Below, piece after piece: positions 54,935-63,980 of a stretch of DNA of 64,000 nucleotides. The position numbers were made by a program, and so were the translations under genes. Location: NCBI RefSeq assembly GCF_014174515.1, contig NZ_JACJUG010000017.1:1-64000 (forward strand), in the 5' to 3' direction. Positions within the stretch are counted from its first letter, which is position 1. Each line of letters starts with the position of its first letter. Source of the stretch: Mitsuaria sp. WAJ17 (GTDB taxonomy: Bacteria; Pseudomonadota; Gammaproteobacteria; Burkholderiales; Burkholderiaceae_C). The notes beneath the pieces are model-generated. The model made no database searches. It worked only from the letters and a program-made list of their open reading frames with translations, and had not been told where the DNA came from.

Positions 54935-55744
54935 TCAGTTGGCGGCCACCGCCGGCCGCGCCGGACGGAGATTCACCAGGGGCCGCAGCGGGCGGGCCTG
55001 CTGGGCCGCATCCGGCGCCAGGCCCTGGGGCACGACCGCCAGGAGCTCGCGGGCCAGGTGTCGCACCTCGGGCGACAGCGGGGCCGTGGGCGGCGTGCGG
55101 GGATCCATGCAGGCCCAGTCACGCAGCACGGCCCCCAGGAAGCCATCGCCGCAGCTGCTGATTTGCTGGGCGATGCGCTCCGCCAGACGCAGCTGCGGGT
55201 GGCAGGCCATCAAGAGGCTGTAGACCATGATGCCGGCGCGCTGGCTGAGCCACTTCATGCCGGCATAGGCGTGGGTGACGCTGCTGGCATCGGTGTCGGC
55301 CAGCAGCACCGGGCGCAGCTCGCGGGAATTGAGCACGCGGGCCAGCTCGGCGGCCGGCGCGTGAAGAATCATCACATCGGCCTGCGGTGCGGCTTCGCTC
55401 AGGGCTTGCAGGAACTCGGCGGCAGAGCCGTTGGCGTTGATGTATCGCAGTGGCAGGCCGCGCGCTGCCAGGTAGCTCACCTGGCGAGACAGCCGCTCCA
55501 CGCAGGCCGAGAGGTCCACCGCTGCCATCTCGGTGGCAGCCGGCGACAGCTCGCCAGCATCGACCACCAGCGTCTGCAGGCCCATCTCGGAAAAGGCGGC
55601 GCACAACCCTTCCAGCAGCACGCCGGAGTCCAGCACTGCGGGGTTGCTCACCACGGGGATGAAGCGCACGCGGGAGGCGGCAAAGAGCTTGCGCAGGCCG
55701 TCGGCCTGGTCTTGCGGGGTCTTGCTGAAGGGTGGCTCGCGCAT
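54935..55744 (-). CDS. flhG: FlhG-like protein lacking a P-loop (degenerate MinD-type ATPase)
   Basis: A 269-residue protein. The N-terminal activation motif DQADGLRKLF is that of FlhG, which activates the FlhF GTPase. However, the place for the deviant Walker A (KGGxGKT) reads PVVSNPAVLDSGVLLEGLCA, with no Lys or Gly pair, so ATP binding looks lost. Other FlhG/MinD fold parts remain (TLVVDAGELSPAATEM; DVMILHAPAAEL). The start at 55744 gives a natural N-terminus (MREPPFSKTPQDQ). It follows flhF, and its stop touches the fliA start region. Confidence 0.85.
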   Translation of the reverse strand: MREPPFSKTPQDQADGLRKLFAASRVRFIPVVSNPAVLDSGVLLEGLCAAFSEMGLQTLVVDAGELSPAATEMAAVDLSACVERLSRQVSYLAARGLPLRYINANGSAAEFLQALSEAAPQADVMILHAPAAELARVLNSRELRPVLLADTDASSVTHAYAGMKWLSQRAGIMVYSLLMACHPQLRLAERIAQQISSCGDGFLGAVLRDWACMDPRTPPTAPLSPEVRHLARELLAVVPQGLAPDAAQQARPLRPLVNLRPARPAVAAN

Positions 55745-55781
55745 GGGGTGGTCTCGATGGGGTCGATGACTCGGGGGCGGT

Positions 55782-57419
55782 TCAGTGAACGCCCGGGGCC
55801 GTGGACTGCACGGCGGCCAGCGCGGGGCCTCCGGCAAAGATCAGGTTCACATCGGCGCTGTCCATGCGCCAAGCGGCATGGGCCTGGCTGCGCAGCGCGC
55901 GCTGCACCAAGGCCGTAGCCGACAGGCGATGCCAATCTTCCGGCACCCGCTGCCCGTTGGCAACGCCAATAATGCGCAAACGATGGCGAATCATGGTGTC
56001 CAGCGCGGGCGCCAACTTCACGGCCTCGTCGATCTTGGACAGCACCACGCCCTGGCAGGTCTGGGCACGCCAGGCGCCGGCCACGTCTTCGATGGTCTCG
56101 CCCTGCTGGGCGGCGTTGACCACCAGGATGCGGCGGATGCTGGGGTGGGCCAGCATCTCCAGCAGCTCGTGAGTGCGGCTGTCGCGCTGGGCCATGCCGG
56201 CGGTGTCGATCAGCACCATCTTCTTGCCCGACAGCAGCTCCAGCAGGTCTTCCAGCGACGCGCGGTCATGGGCCGTGTGCACGGGCACGCCGAGGATGCG
56301 GCCATAGGCGCGCAGCTGCTCGTGGGCGCCGACGCGGTAGGCGTCGAGCGTGATCAGGCCCAGTTGCGAGGCGCCATGGCGGGTCGCGAAGGCGGCTGCG
56401 ATCTTGGCCGTCGTGGTGGTCTTGCCCACGCCGGTGGATCCAATCAGGGCGAAGACGCCGCCCTGTTCCTCCAGGGGTGGGTTCATCTCATCGGTAACCA
56501 GGTTGCGTGCGAGCACCTGGGCGGCCCACTGGGTCTCGCCCGCACCGTCACTCGCCTCCTTGCCCTCCAGATGCGCCGGGCACCCCTCCACCAGCTTGCG
56601 CACCAGGGCGGGCGAGAAGCCCACGTCCAGCAGGCGCTGGGTCAGGCGGGCCTGCACGGGCTGGCGCTGCAGCTTCTCCATGAAGGCCAGGGCGCCGAAA
56701 CGCTCCTCGATCAGGCCCTTCATGGAACGCAGCTCGTTCATCATGTCCTGCTGGTCGCGGCGGGCGCTGCCGGGCATGTCGGAGAGCTGGGGCACGGGGC
56801 GCTGCTCAGCGGAGATGCGGATCTCGTCGCGCAGCACGGGCGGGTTGCGGCGCGGCGGCTCGGCCACCTGCGCAGCAGGGGTGTCCAGGCGACGGGCGTT
56901 GAGGGTCTGCATGGCGGACTGCGCGCGCTGCTGGCGGGCGGCTGCCATGGTGGCCAGGCTCTCGGCAGGCGGCAGCTCGGGGGCCGCGGCGGGCATGTCC
57001 ATGGGATCCGGCTGGCCGTTGAGCTCGGCCTGGCGGCGCTTGAGCATGCGCTCGCGCACATAGTCCTGGAAGCTCAGGGTGCTCATGGCCAAGGTCTGCA
57101 CGTCATCGTCCACGGCCTGGCCGAAGCTGGGCTCATGGCGCTCGGCCACGCGCTGCGCCAGGCGGGCGCTGCCGGCCATGGTGGGCACAGGCGCGGCAGC
57201 CGGACGGGCCTGCACGCGGGCGGGCCCACGGGCCTCGACGCGCGGCGCGGTCGCGGCCACACGCTCGATCTGGTTCATGCCTTCGGGGGCCATGGCCAGC
57301 ACCTCCACGCCTTCGGCGCAGGGCTTGTTGGACAGCACGACGGCGTCGTCGCCAAAGGCCTGGCGCACCAGCGCGAGGGCCTCGCGGGACGTACGGGCGG
57401 TGAAGCGTTTGACGTTCAT
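55782..57419 (-). CDS. flhF: flagellar biosynthesis GTPase FlhF
   Basis: A 545-residue SRP-type GTPase that fixes flagellar position with FlhG. The N-terminus (MNVKRFTARTSREALALVRQAFGDDAVVLSNKP) is FlhF-typical. A long, Ala/Pro/Gln-rich linker (about 55-240) precedes the N domain. The G domain (about 320-520) has P-loop GSTGVGKTTTTAKIA (ending near residue 336), TLDAYRVGAHEQL and VLIDTAGMAQRD. The last 40 residues extend beyond the GTPase. AGGAGG lies just before the ATG at 57419. It sits between flhA and flhG. Confidence 0.97.
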   Translation of the reverse strand: MNVKRFTARTSREALALVRQAFGDDAVVLSNKPCAEGVEVLAMAPEGMNQIERVAATAPRVEARGPARVQARPAAAPVPTMAGSARLAQRVAERHEPSFGQAVDDDVQTLAMSTLSFQDYVRERMLKRRQAELNGQPDPMDMPAAAPELPPAESLATMAAARQQRAQSAMQTLNARRLDTPAAQVAEPPRRNPPVLRDEIRISAEQRPVPQLSDMPGSARRDQQDMMNELRSMKGLIEERFGALAFMEKLQRQPVQARLTQRLLDVGFSPALVRKLVEGCPAHLEGKEASDGAGETQWAAQVLARNLVTDEMNPPLEEQGGVFALIGSTGVGKTTTTAKIAAAFATRHGASQLGLITLDAYRVGAHEQLRAYGRILGVPVHTAHDRASLEDLLELLSGKKMVLIDTAGMAQRDSRTHELLEMLAHPSIRRILVVNAAQQGETIEDVAGAWRAQTCQGVVLSKIDEAVKLAPALDTMIRHRLRIIGVANGQRVPEDWHRLSATALVQRALRSQAHAAWRMDSADVNLIFAGGPALAAVQSTAPGVH

Positions 57420-57465
57420 GCGGCCTCCTGGCAATGCAGGGCATCAGGCATCAGGGCAGGGGCGC

Positions 57466-59556
57466 TCATGCGGCTGCTCCGATGATGGATCCGATGCGGA
57501 TCGAGTGGGTCTCGGGAATCTCGCTGTGGCCCAGCACCTTGAGGCGCGGGGCGGCACGGCGCAGCAGTCGGGCCAGCGGTGCGCGGATCAGGTCCGGCAC
57601 CAGCAGGCAGGCAGGCACGCCGCGGTCCTCCTGGGCCTGGCTCTGCTCGGCCGCACTGCGGGCGAGCGTGTCCGCCACGCCGGGGTCCAGGGCTGCGCCA
57701 TGGGGGGAATTCAGGGCCTGCGTCACCAGGCGCTCCAGCTCGGGCTCCAGCGCGATCACGTCCAGTTCCTTCACGGGGCCATAGATCTGCTGGACGATGG
57801 CCGGTGCGATGTGCACGCGGACGCGCCGGCCTAGCTCGATGGGATCGTTAGTGGCACCCGCGTTCTCTGCGATGGACTCGACGATGGAGCGCATGTCGCG
57901 GATGTGCACGCCCTCCTCCAGCAGGAACTGGAGAACCTTTTGCAGTGTGGCGATGCCGACCATCTTGGGGATCACGTCTTCGATCAACTGGGGTTGCTGC
58001 TTGGTGAGGTGGTCCACAAGCTGCTGGGCCTCCACACGCCCCAGGAGACGGGCCGCGTGGACTTGCATCAAGTGTGAAAGATGGGTGGCAATGACAGTCG
58101 AACAATCAACGACGGTAAACCCGGCCATTTGGGCCATTTCCCGCTGGCGCTCCTCGATCCAGGTGGCGGGCAGGCCGAAGGCGGGGTCGGTGGTGGAAGT
58201 GCCGATGAGCTTTTGCGTGGCATGGCCGGGGTTGATGGCGAGCCACATGCCGGGGTAGGCCTCGGCCTCGCCGATGACGGCGCCGCGCAGGATCAGGCGG
58301 TACTGGCTGGGGCGCAGCTCGAGGTTGTCTCGGATGTGAACGGCCGGTGGCAGGAAGCCCACCTCCTGCGCGAACTTGCGGCGCACGCCCTTGATGCGGG
58401 AGAGCAGGTCGCCTTCCTTGGTCTTGTCCACCAGGGTGATCAGGCGGTAGCCGACCTCCAATCCGAGCACGTCCACCGGCTGCAGGTCGTCCCAGCTGGC
58501 CTCGGCATTGGCTTCGGGCGGCGGCGGCGGCATCTGCTCGGCCTTGGCCGCCTGGGCCAGTTGTTCCTTGCGCTTGAGCCACCAGGCCAGGTAGCCCAGG
58601 CCGGACGCGATCAACAGGAAGACCACATGCGGCATGCCCGGAATCAGACCCAGCATGCCAATGACGCCGGCGGTGATGGACAGGCTCTTGGCCGAGCCGA
58701 AGACCTGGCGGCCGATCATGGTGCCGATGTCCTTGTCCTTGCCGACTCGCGACACGACCATGGCGGCAGCAACGGAGATCAGCAGGGCTGGCACCTGAGC
58801 CACCAGCGCATCGCCGACGGCCAGCAGGATGTAGGAATCAGCCGCCTGACTGGCTGACAGGCCGTGCTGGGCCACGCCAATGATGAAGCCGCCGATGATG
58901 TTGATGAACAGGATCAGGATGCCCGCGACGGCATCGCCGCGCACGAACTTGCTCGCACCGTCCATGGAGCCGAAGAAGTCCGCTTCGTCACTGAGTTCGG
59001 CGCGGCGACGCTTGGCTTCCTTCTCGTCGATCAGGCCGGCGTTGAGGTCGGCATCGACGGCCATCTGCTTGCCGGGCATGGCATCCAGGGTGAAGCGGGC
59101 ACCGACCTCAGCAATGCGCTCAGCGCCCTTGGTGACCACGATGAAATTGATCACCACGAGGATGGCGAACACGATCAGGCCGACGGCGAAGTTCCCGCCG
59201 ATCAGGAAGTGGCCGAAGGACTCGATCACGCGGCCTGCGGCGCCCGTTCCGGTATGGCCCTGCAGCAGCACCACGCGAGTGGAGGCCACGTTCAGCGAAA
59301 GGCGCATCAGCGTGGTCAGCAGCAGCACCGTGGGAAAGGCGGCGAAGTCCAGCGGCTTCAGCATGTGGGCGGCCACCATCATCACCATGACGGCCATCGC
59401 GATGTTGAAGGTGAACAGCAGGTCCAGCATGAAGGGCGGCAGGGGCAGCACCATCATGGACAGGATCATGATGATGGCGATGGGCGCGCCCAGGGCACCG
59501 ACGATCTGCGCGCGCGGGCCCAGCATGGCCTGCAGTTGAGCCATCAAGGCGTTCAT
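57466..59556 (-). CDS. flhA: flagellar biosynthesis protein FlhA
   Basis: A 696-residue export-gate protein. Eight membrane segments lie in the first 330 residues (AIIMILSMMVLPLPPFMLDLLFTFNIAMAVMVMMVA). The FHIPEP-type cytoplasmic loop has GARFTLDAMPGKQMAVDADLNAGLIDEKEAKRRR, and RVGKDKDIG follows. The large cytoplasmic domain (about 350-690), which docks export chaperones, has IPKMVGIATLQKVLQFLLEEGVHIRDMRSIVE. Its start overlaps the flhB stop by 4 bases, so flhB and flhA are coupled. Confidence 0.98.
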   Translation of the reverse strand: MNALMAQLQAMLGPRAQIVGALGAPIAIIMILSMMVLPLPPFMLDLLFTFNIAMAVMVMMVAAHMLKPLDFAAFPTVLLLTTLMRLSLNVASTRVVLLQGHTGTGAAGRVIESFGHFLIGGNFAVGLIVFAILVVINFIVVTKGAERIAEVGARFTLDAMPGKQMAVDADLNAGLIDEKEAKRRRAELSDEADFFGSMDGASKFVRGDAVAGILILFINIIGGFIIGVAQHGLSASQAADSYILLAVGDALVAQVPALLISVAAAMVVSRVGKDKDIGTMIGRQVFGSAKSLSITAGVIGMLGLIPGMPHVVFLLIASGLGYLAWWLKRKEQLAQAAKAEQMPPPPPEANAEASWDDLQPVDVLGLEVGYRLITLVDKTKEGDLLSRIKGVRRKFAQEVGFLPPAVHIRDNLELRPSQYRLILRGAVIGEAEAYPGMWLAINPGHATQKLIGTSTTDPAFGLPATWIEERQREMAQMAGFTVVDCSTVIATHLSHLMQVHAARLLGRVEAQQLVDHLTKQQPQLIEDVIPKMVGIATLQKVLQFLLEEGVHIRDMRSIVESIAENAGATNDPIELGRRVRVHIAPAIVQQIYGPVKELDVIALEPELERLVTQALNSPHGAALDPGVADTLARSAAEQSQAQEDRGVPACLLVPDLIRAPLARLLRRAAPRLKVLGHSEIPETHSIRIGSIIGAAA

Positions 59557-60731
59557 GCCTCATCCTCCAGAAGATCGGCATCGGCGGGGCGATGCGGCTT
59601 GTTGTGCGGATCCAGCTCGGGCGGCACCTGCGGATCCGGCATCTGCGCGGGTGCCTGCCCCTGGCCGGCCATGGCGGCCTTGAGCTGGTACACATAGGCC
59701 AGCACCTGAGCCACGGCGGCGAACAGGGCGGCGGGGATCTCGCGGTCCACCTCGGCATGCGCGTAGAGGGCGCGGGCCAGCATGGGGGACTGCAGCACCG
59801 GCACCTTGGACTCCTTGGCCAGGTCGCGGATGCGAAAGGCCAGCAGATCGGTGCCCTTGGCCACGACCTTGGGCGCGGCCATGCGGCCCTCTTCGTATTT
59901 GAGCGCCACGGCATAGTGGGTGGGATTCATCACCACCAGGTCGGCGGTGGGCACGGCGGCCATCATGCGGCGCTTGGCCATCTCGCGCATGCGTGCCCGC
60001 ATCTTGCCCTTCATCTCGAGGTTGCCCTCGATCTCCTTCATTTCCTGCTTGGCCTCTTCACGGCTCATGCGCAGGCGCTTGAGGTAGAGGTGGCGCTGCA
60101 GAGGAACGTCGATGACGGCGAACAGGGCCAGGGCCAGGCCCAGCAGGGCCAGACCTTGCATCAGCTGCTGGCCGGCATAGGCGATGGCGCCGGGCAGGGG
60201 CACGGACATGATGCCCACATAGGCCGAAATGCGGTCGCGCAGCACCATGGCCCCGACGCCGCCCAGCATCAGGGCCAGCAGCACAGCCTTGAGCGCCTGG
60301 CCCAGCTGCTGCCACTGGAACAGGCGTGCCAGGCCTTGCAGGGGGTTGAGGTGCTCGAAGCGCGGCGTGAGGGGCTTGAGCGTCCAGTTCCAGCCGCCGG
60401 CCGCCACATTGGCGGCCACGGCGACCAGCATCAGCAGGCCGCAAAAGGGCAGCAGGACCATCAGCGCCTGCAGGGTCAACTCGCCCAGGCGCTCCCCCAT
60501 GAAGCCGGGGCGCTGCAGCAGCTGCGCGTCGAAGTGCAGCCCGTGCTGGATCATCTTCTGCAGCCAGTCCAGGGCCCGGGGCGCACTGGCGGACATCAGG
60601 ACGCCACCGCTGACCAGCATCGCGAAATGCGGCAGGTCGCGTGAACGCGGCAGCTGACCCTCGGCCCGAGATCGTTGGATCTTCTTGGCCGATGCCGGTA
60701 AGTTGCGGTCCTGTGCGTCTTGGTCTGCCAT
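59553..60731 (-). CDS. flhB: flagellar biosynthesis protein FlhB
   Basis: A 392-residue export-gate switch protein. Four membrane segments (about 35-55, 90-110, 145-170 and 185-210) precede a basic cytoplasmic domain with the self-cleavage motif NPTH at residues 269-272. Cleavage changes export from rod/hook to filament substrates. The start is at 60731, with a stretch of sequence upstream that contains a sigma-28-like promoter. The chain ends with a proline-rich tail. It heads flhB-flhA-flhF-flhG-fliA. Confidence 0.97.
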   Translation of the reverse strand: MADQDAQDRNLPASAKKIQRSRAEGQLPRSRDLPHFAMLVSGGVLMSASAPRALDWLQKMIQHGLHFDAQLLQRPGFMGERLGELTLQALMVLLPFCGLLMLVAVAANVAAGGWNWTLKPLTPRFEHLNPLQGLARLFQWQQLGQALKAVLLALMLGGVGAMVLRDRISAYVGIMSVPLPGAIAYAGQQLMQGLALLGLALALFAVIDVPLQRHLYLKRLRMSREEAKQEMKEIEGNLEMKGKMRARMREMAKRRMMAAVPTADLVVMNPTHYAVALKYEEGRMAAPKVVAKGTDLLAFRIRDLAKESKVPVLQSPMLARALYAHAEVDREIPAALFAAVAQVLAYVYQLKAAMAGQGQAPAQMPDPQVPPELDPHNKPHRPADADLLEDEA

Positions 60732-60773
60732 GGCGTGATGCCACCGGACGGGACGGTCCGGGGGATGGCGACA

Positions 60774-60801
60774 TTCTTGGCCGGGGGGCGGGGAAACTTA
60801 A
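60774..60801 (-). promoter_or_regulatory. sigma-28-like promoter of flhB
   Basis: Minus strand: TTAAGTTT (60794-60801), a 12-base spacer and GCCAAGAA (60774-60781). It agrees with TAAAGTTT at 7 of 8 and GCCGATAA at 6 of 8; the spacer is one base longer than usual. Confidence 0.5.
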
Positions 60802-60854
60802 GCCGGATAAGCGGGGGGAAATGGGCGGTCATTCCGACCGCGCCGGCCCAGAAA

Positions 60855-60889
60855 CAAAAAGCCCGCCGGTGCATTGCACACAGCGGGCT
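60855..60889 (-). terminator. terminator after cheZ
   Basis: On the minus strand AGCCCGC and GCGGGCT arms with a 16-base loop are followed by TTTTTG. It closes motA-motB-cheY-cheZ and separates it from flhB. Confidence 0.85.
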
Positions 60890-60946
60890 GTGGAAGGCCC
60901 GGCAAACGTGCCCGGGCCGGAGGACAACAAAGGGTCAGTGCAAGGA

Positions 60947-61582
60947 TCAGAAGCCCAGGCTGGCCAGCAGGTCATCGACCTCGCTCTGGTTGGCCACGAC
61001 ATCGGTGCGGCCTTCCGGATTGACCACCGGGCCTTGCAGGATGTTGGGATCGACCTTCTCGCGCTGCTCGGGCGGCACCACCTGCACAAGCAGCTTGACC
61101 AGGCTGTCTTCCAGGTCGTTGGCCAGCGTCACCACTTTGGCGACCACCTGGCCGGTCAGATCGTGGAAGTCCTGGGACAGCATGATGTCCGTCAGGTGCT
61201 GATCGATGTGGGCCGTGGAGTCCTCGACCTGCTTGACGAAGTTGAAGACTGCGCCCGAGGCCACGGCCTTGACCGGATCCGCCGTGATGGCCTTGGCCAT
61301 CTCCGCTGTCGCGGCCGAGATCTTGGCGTGCTCGCTCTTGGCCTGGTCCACCGAGTTCAGCACCTTGTTGGCGGCCTCGGCGGTCTTGTTGGCGATATAG
61401 GTGAGGCGGCTGCGCGCGTCGGGCAGGCCGTCGGTGGCGGTCTGGAGCTTGGGCATCACGCCCAGCTGCTGCATGGTGTCATGCAGCACCCGGGTGATGG
61501 TCCCCAGCTGCTGGAACACCTCCGGCGAGACCATCAGGGGGTCGGTACCTGCGCCCAGCTTGGTGAAATCTTCGGCTTTCAT
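60947..61582 (-). CDS. cheZ: CheY-P phosphatase CheZ
   Basis: A 211-residue, highly helical protein that removes phosphate from CheY. The catalytic stretch LSQDFHDLTGQVV includes D141 and Q145 (E. coli D143/Q147). The C-terminal CheY-binding peptide is SEVDDLLASLGF, exact for CheZ. The start is ATG at 61582 with GGGAGAAGG directly upstream; five upstream in-frame codons are rejected. It overlaps nothing but follows cheY by 11 bases, in the usual cheY-cheZ order. A terminator follows. Confidence 0.98.
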   Translation of the reverse strand: MKAEDFTKLGAGTDPLMVSPEVFQQLGTITRVLHDTMQQLGVMPKLQTATDGLPDARSRLTYIANKTAEAANKVLNSVDQAKSEHAKISAATAEMAKAITADPVKAVASGAVFNFVKQVEDSTAHIDQHLTDIMLSQDFHDLTGQVVAKVVTLANDLEDSLVKLLVQVVPPEQREKVDPNILQGPVVNPEGRTDVVANQSEVDDLLASLGF

Positions 61583-61593
61583 GGCCTTCTCCC

Positions 61594-61986
61594 TCAAGCG
61601 GCCGCGGCCAGCTTCTGCATGATCTTCTGCACCTTCTCTTCCAGCGTCGCCTTGGTGAAGGGCTTGACGATGTAGCCGGCAGCGCCGCTCTGGGCGGCCA
61701 GCACGATGTCTTCCTTGCGCGCTTCGGCGGTCACCATCAGCACCGGCAGGTGCTTCAGCGAGGCGTCTTCCTTGATGGCCTTGAGCAGTTCGAAGCCCGT
61801 CATGTTGGGCATGTTGATGTCGCTCACCACAAAGTCGAACTTGCCGTTCTTCAGCATGTTCAGGGCCTCGACGCCATCCTCCGCCTCTTCGGCATTGTTG
61901 TAGCCGATCTCCTTCAGCAGACCGCGCACGATGCGGCGCATGGTCGAGAAGTCATCGACGATCAAAAATTTCATGTCAGTGCTCAT
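61594..61986 (-). CDS. cheY: chemotaxis response regulator CheY
   Basis: A 130-residue single-domain receiver that binds the flagellar switch when phosphorylated. The acidic pocket D11/D12, phospho-acceptor D56 ([12 protein letters not shown]), T86 (VTAEARKED), Y105 and K108 (GYIVKPF) are all present. The N-terminus [13 protein letters not shown] has an extra Met at position 5 that could also be a start, but GCGAGGAA is placed for the first ATG (61986). It lies 104 bases downstream of motB and just before cheZ. Confidence 0.97.
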   Translation of the reverse strand: MSTDMKFLIVDDFSTMRRIVRGLLKEIGYNNAEEAEDGVEALNMLKNGKFDFVVSDINMPNMTGFELLKAIKEDASLKHLPVLMVTAEARKEDIVLAAQSGAAGYIVKPFTKATLEEKVQKIMQKLAAAA

Positions 61987-62090
61987 GGCGTTCCTCGCAA
62001 GGGGCTTGAGGGCTGGTCGAACCTGGTTCCTGCAGCTGGCCTGGCCTGCGTGGGGGCGGGCCTGCTGCGACGGGACGTTTCAACGCTTCT

Positions 62091-63017
62091 TTACGGTTTC
62101 TCGGCCGCTGATGCTGGATTGTCGGCCGGTTCGTCCTCGTTGTCCGGCAGATTTTTCAGCACAGCGTCTTCCGCATCACGGTTCATCACGATGATGCTGA
62201 TCCGGCGGTTGATCGGGCTTCGGGGATCGTCGGGCTCCAGCAGCTTGCTGGCCGCCAGGCCCTGCACACGCAGCACCCGCGACTCCGGCAATCCCCCGGA
62301 CAGCAACTCCCGCCGGGAAGCATTGGCGCGGTCCGCCGACAGTTCCCAGTTGCTGTATCCCCGCTCGCCCCCCGAGAAGGGCTGTGCGTCAGTATGCCCC
62401 TCCAGCGTCAGGCGGTTGGGCACCTCCGCGAGGACGGCGCCAAGTTCGCGAAGTAGTTCTCGCATATAGGGTTTGACCACGGCGCTGCCGCTGTCAAACA
62501 TGGGACGGTTGTTCTCATCGACGATCTGGATGCGCAGGCCCTCCCGTGTCATTTCGAGACGGATCTGCCCCCCCAGTGATGCCAGCGAGGGGTTGTTGGC
62601 CAGCACTTCCTTGATCTTGTCCTTGAGCTCCTGCAGGCGGGTGCGCTCGGCACGGCGCTGCTCCTCCTTCAGGGCGCGCAGGTTGATGGTGTGGCGCGGG
62701 GCATCGACGTCACCGGCCTTGACCTGGCCGGTCTGTCGGGTCAGGTCTTGCCCCCCGCCCTTGATCACGTGCGAGGAATCGCCCGAACCAGAGCCGCCGC
62801 TCAGGGCCACCTTCAGCGGCGAGGAGAAGTAGTCGGCGATGCCTTTCTTGTCGCCCTCAGTCGTGGAGCCCAGCAGCCACATCAGCAGGAAGAAGGCCAT
62901 CATGGCCGTCACGAAGTCGGCGTAGGCGATCTTCCAGGCGCCACCATGGGCGCCATGGCCGCCTTTCTTGATCTTCTTGATGATGATGGGCTGAAGTTTC
63001 TTGGCGTCACCGGCCAT
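62091..63017 (-). CDS. motB: flagellar motor stator protein MotB
   Basis: A 308-residue stator. A short basic cytoplasmic tail is followed by the single membrane helix with the proton-binding Asp34 (YADFVTAMMAFFLLMWLLG). The periplasmic OmpA-like peptidoglycan-binding domain (about 165-290) has LTLEGHTDAQPF, SNWELSADRANASRREL and PINRRISIIV. A plug segment should lie just after the membrane helix. GGGGAGGG is located 8 bases before the ATG. It follows motA by 45 bases. Confidence 0.97.
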   Translation of the reverse strand: MAGDAKKLQPIIIKKIKKGGHGAHGGAWKIAYADFVTAMMAFFLLMWLLGSTTEGDKKGIADYFSSPLKVALSGGSGSGDSSHVIKGGGQDLTRQTGQVKAGDVDAPRHTINLRALKEEQRRAERTRLQELKDKIKEVLANNPSLASLGGQIRLEMTREGLRIQIVDENNRPMFDSGSAVVKPYMRELLRELGAVLAEVPNRLTLEGHTDAQPFSGGERGYSNWELSADRANASRRELLSGGLPESRVLRVQGLAASKLLEPDDPRSPINRRISIIVMNRDAEDAVLKNLPDNEDEPADNPASAAEKP

Positions 63018-63062
63018 GGTGCTGCCCTCCCCTGGCGTTGGCAGGCATCGAGGAACTCAGCC

Positions 63063-63923
63063 TCATTTCTTGCCCTTCACGTGGCTCTCGAGCTCGGTGA
63101 AGCTGGGGCGGTCCCCCGAATACAGCACCTTGCGGCCGAACTCGATGGCCACCTGCGGCGCATAACCCTGCATGCTGGCCAGCAGGGTGGTCTTGATGCA
63201 CTGCAACTCCTTGCCGGCGTCCTCCACCTTCTGCTCCAGCAGGCCGGCCAGCGGCTCCGCGAAACCGTAGGCCAGCAGAATGCCCAGGAAGGTACCGACC
63301 AGGGCCGAGCCGATCATGCCGCCCAGCACCGCCGGGGGCTGGCCCACCGAGCCCATGGTGTTCACCACACCCAGCACAGCGGCCACGATGCCGAAGGCCG
63401 GCAGGCCGCCCGCCAAGCGAGTCAGGGCCGCGACGGCGGCATGCTCTTCCTGGTGGTGAGTCTCGATCTCGGCATCCATCAGGGACTCGATCTCATGGGC
63501 ATTGAGATTGCCCGAGACCATCATGCGCAGATAGTCGGTGATGAACTCGGTCACGTGGTGGTCGTTGCCCACGGTGGGGTACTTCTGGAACAGCGGCGAG
63601 TTGTGAGGGTCCTCGACGTCCTTCTCGATGGACATCAGGCCCTCCTTGCGGGCCTTCTGGAGGATGTCGTACATGAGGGCCAACAGCTCCATATAGCGGG
63701 CCTTGCTGAACTTGCTTCCCTTGAAGCACATGCCCAGGCCCTTCATGGCGCCCTTGACCACCTTCATCTGGTTGTTGGCCAGGAAGGCGCCGAAGGCGGC
63801 CCCGAAGATGGTGATGAACTCGAAGGGCAGTGCATGCAGCACGACGCCGATATTGCCCCCGTGCGCGATGAATACGCCGAAGATGCAACCCATGGCGATG
63901 AGCCAGCCGACGATGACGAACAT
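63063..63923 (-). CDS. motA: flagellar motor stator protein MotA
   Basis: A 286-residue stator subunit. Four membrane segments (about 3-20, 33-50, 170-190 and 202-222) surround the large cytoplasmic loop that touches FliG (ELLALMYDILQKARKEGLMSIEKDVEDP with the conserved Arg and Glu). The second membrane pair has GLPAFGIVAAVLGVVNTMGS and GGMIGSALVGTFLGILLAYG. With MotB it forms the proton channel. The start at 63923 has no strong ribosome site. The sigma-28 promoter 31 bases upstream drives motA-motB-cheY-cheZ. Confidence 0.97.
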   Translation of the reverse strand: MFVIVGWLIAMGCIFGVFIAHGGNIGVVLHALPFEFITIFGAAFGAFLANNQMKVVKGAMKGLGMCFKGSKFSKARYMELLALMYDILQKARKEGLMSIEKDVEDPHNSPLFQKYPTVGNDHHVTEFITDYLRMMVSGNLNAHEIESLMDAEIETHHQEEHAAVAALTRLAGGLPAFGIVAAVLGVVNTMGSVGQPPAVLGGMIGSALVGTFLGILLAYGFAEPLAGLLEQKVEDAGKELQCIKTTLLASMQGYAPQVAIEFGRKVLYSGDRPSFTELESHVKGKK

Positions 63924-63953
63924 GGTGTGTGAATGCTGCTGTGTCTGAAGCCC

Positions 63954-63980
63954 TTATCGGCCATGCGCCCGGGCTCTTGA
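63954..63980 (-). promoter_or_regulatory. sigma-28 (FliA) promoter of motAB-cheYZ
   Basis: Minus strand: TCAAGAGC (63973-63980), an 11-base spacer and a perfect GCCGATAA (63954-63961). This is the strongest sigma-28 site in the window. Confidence 0.85.
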
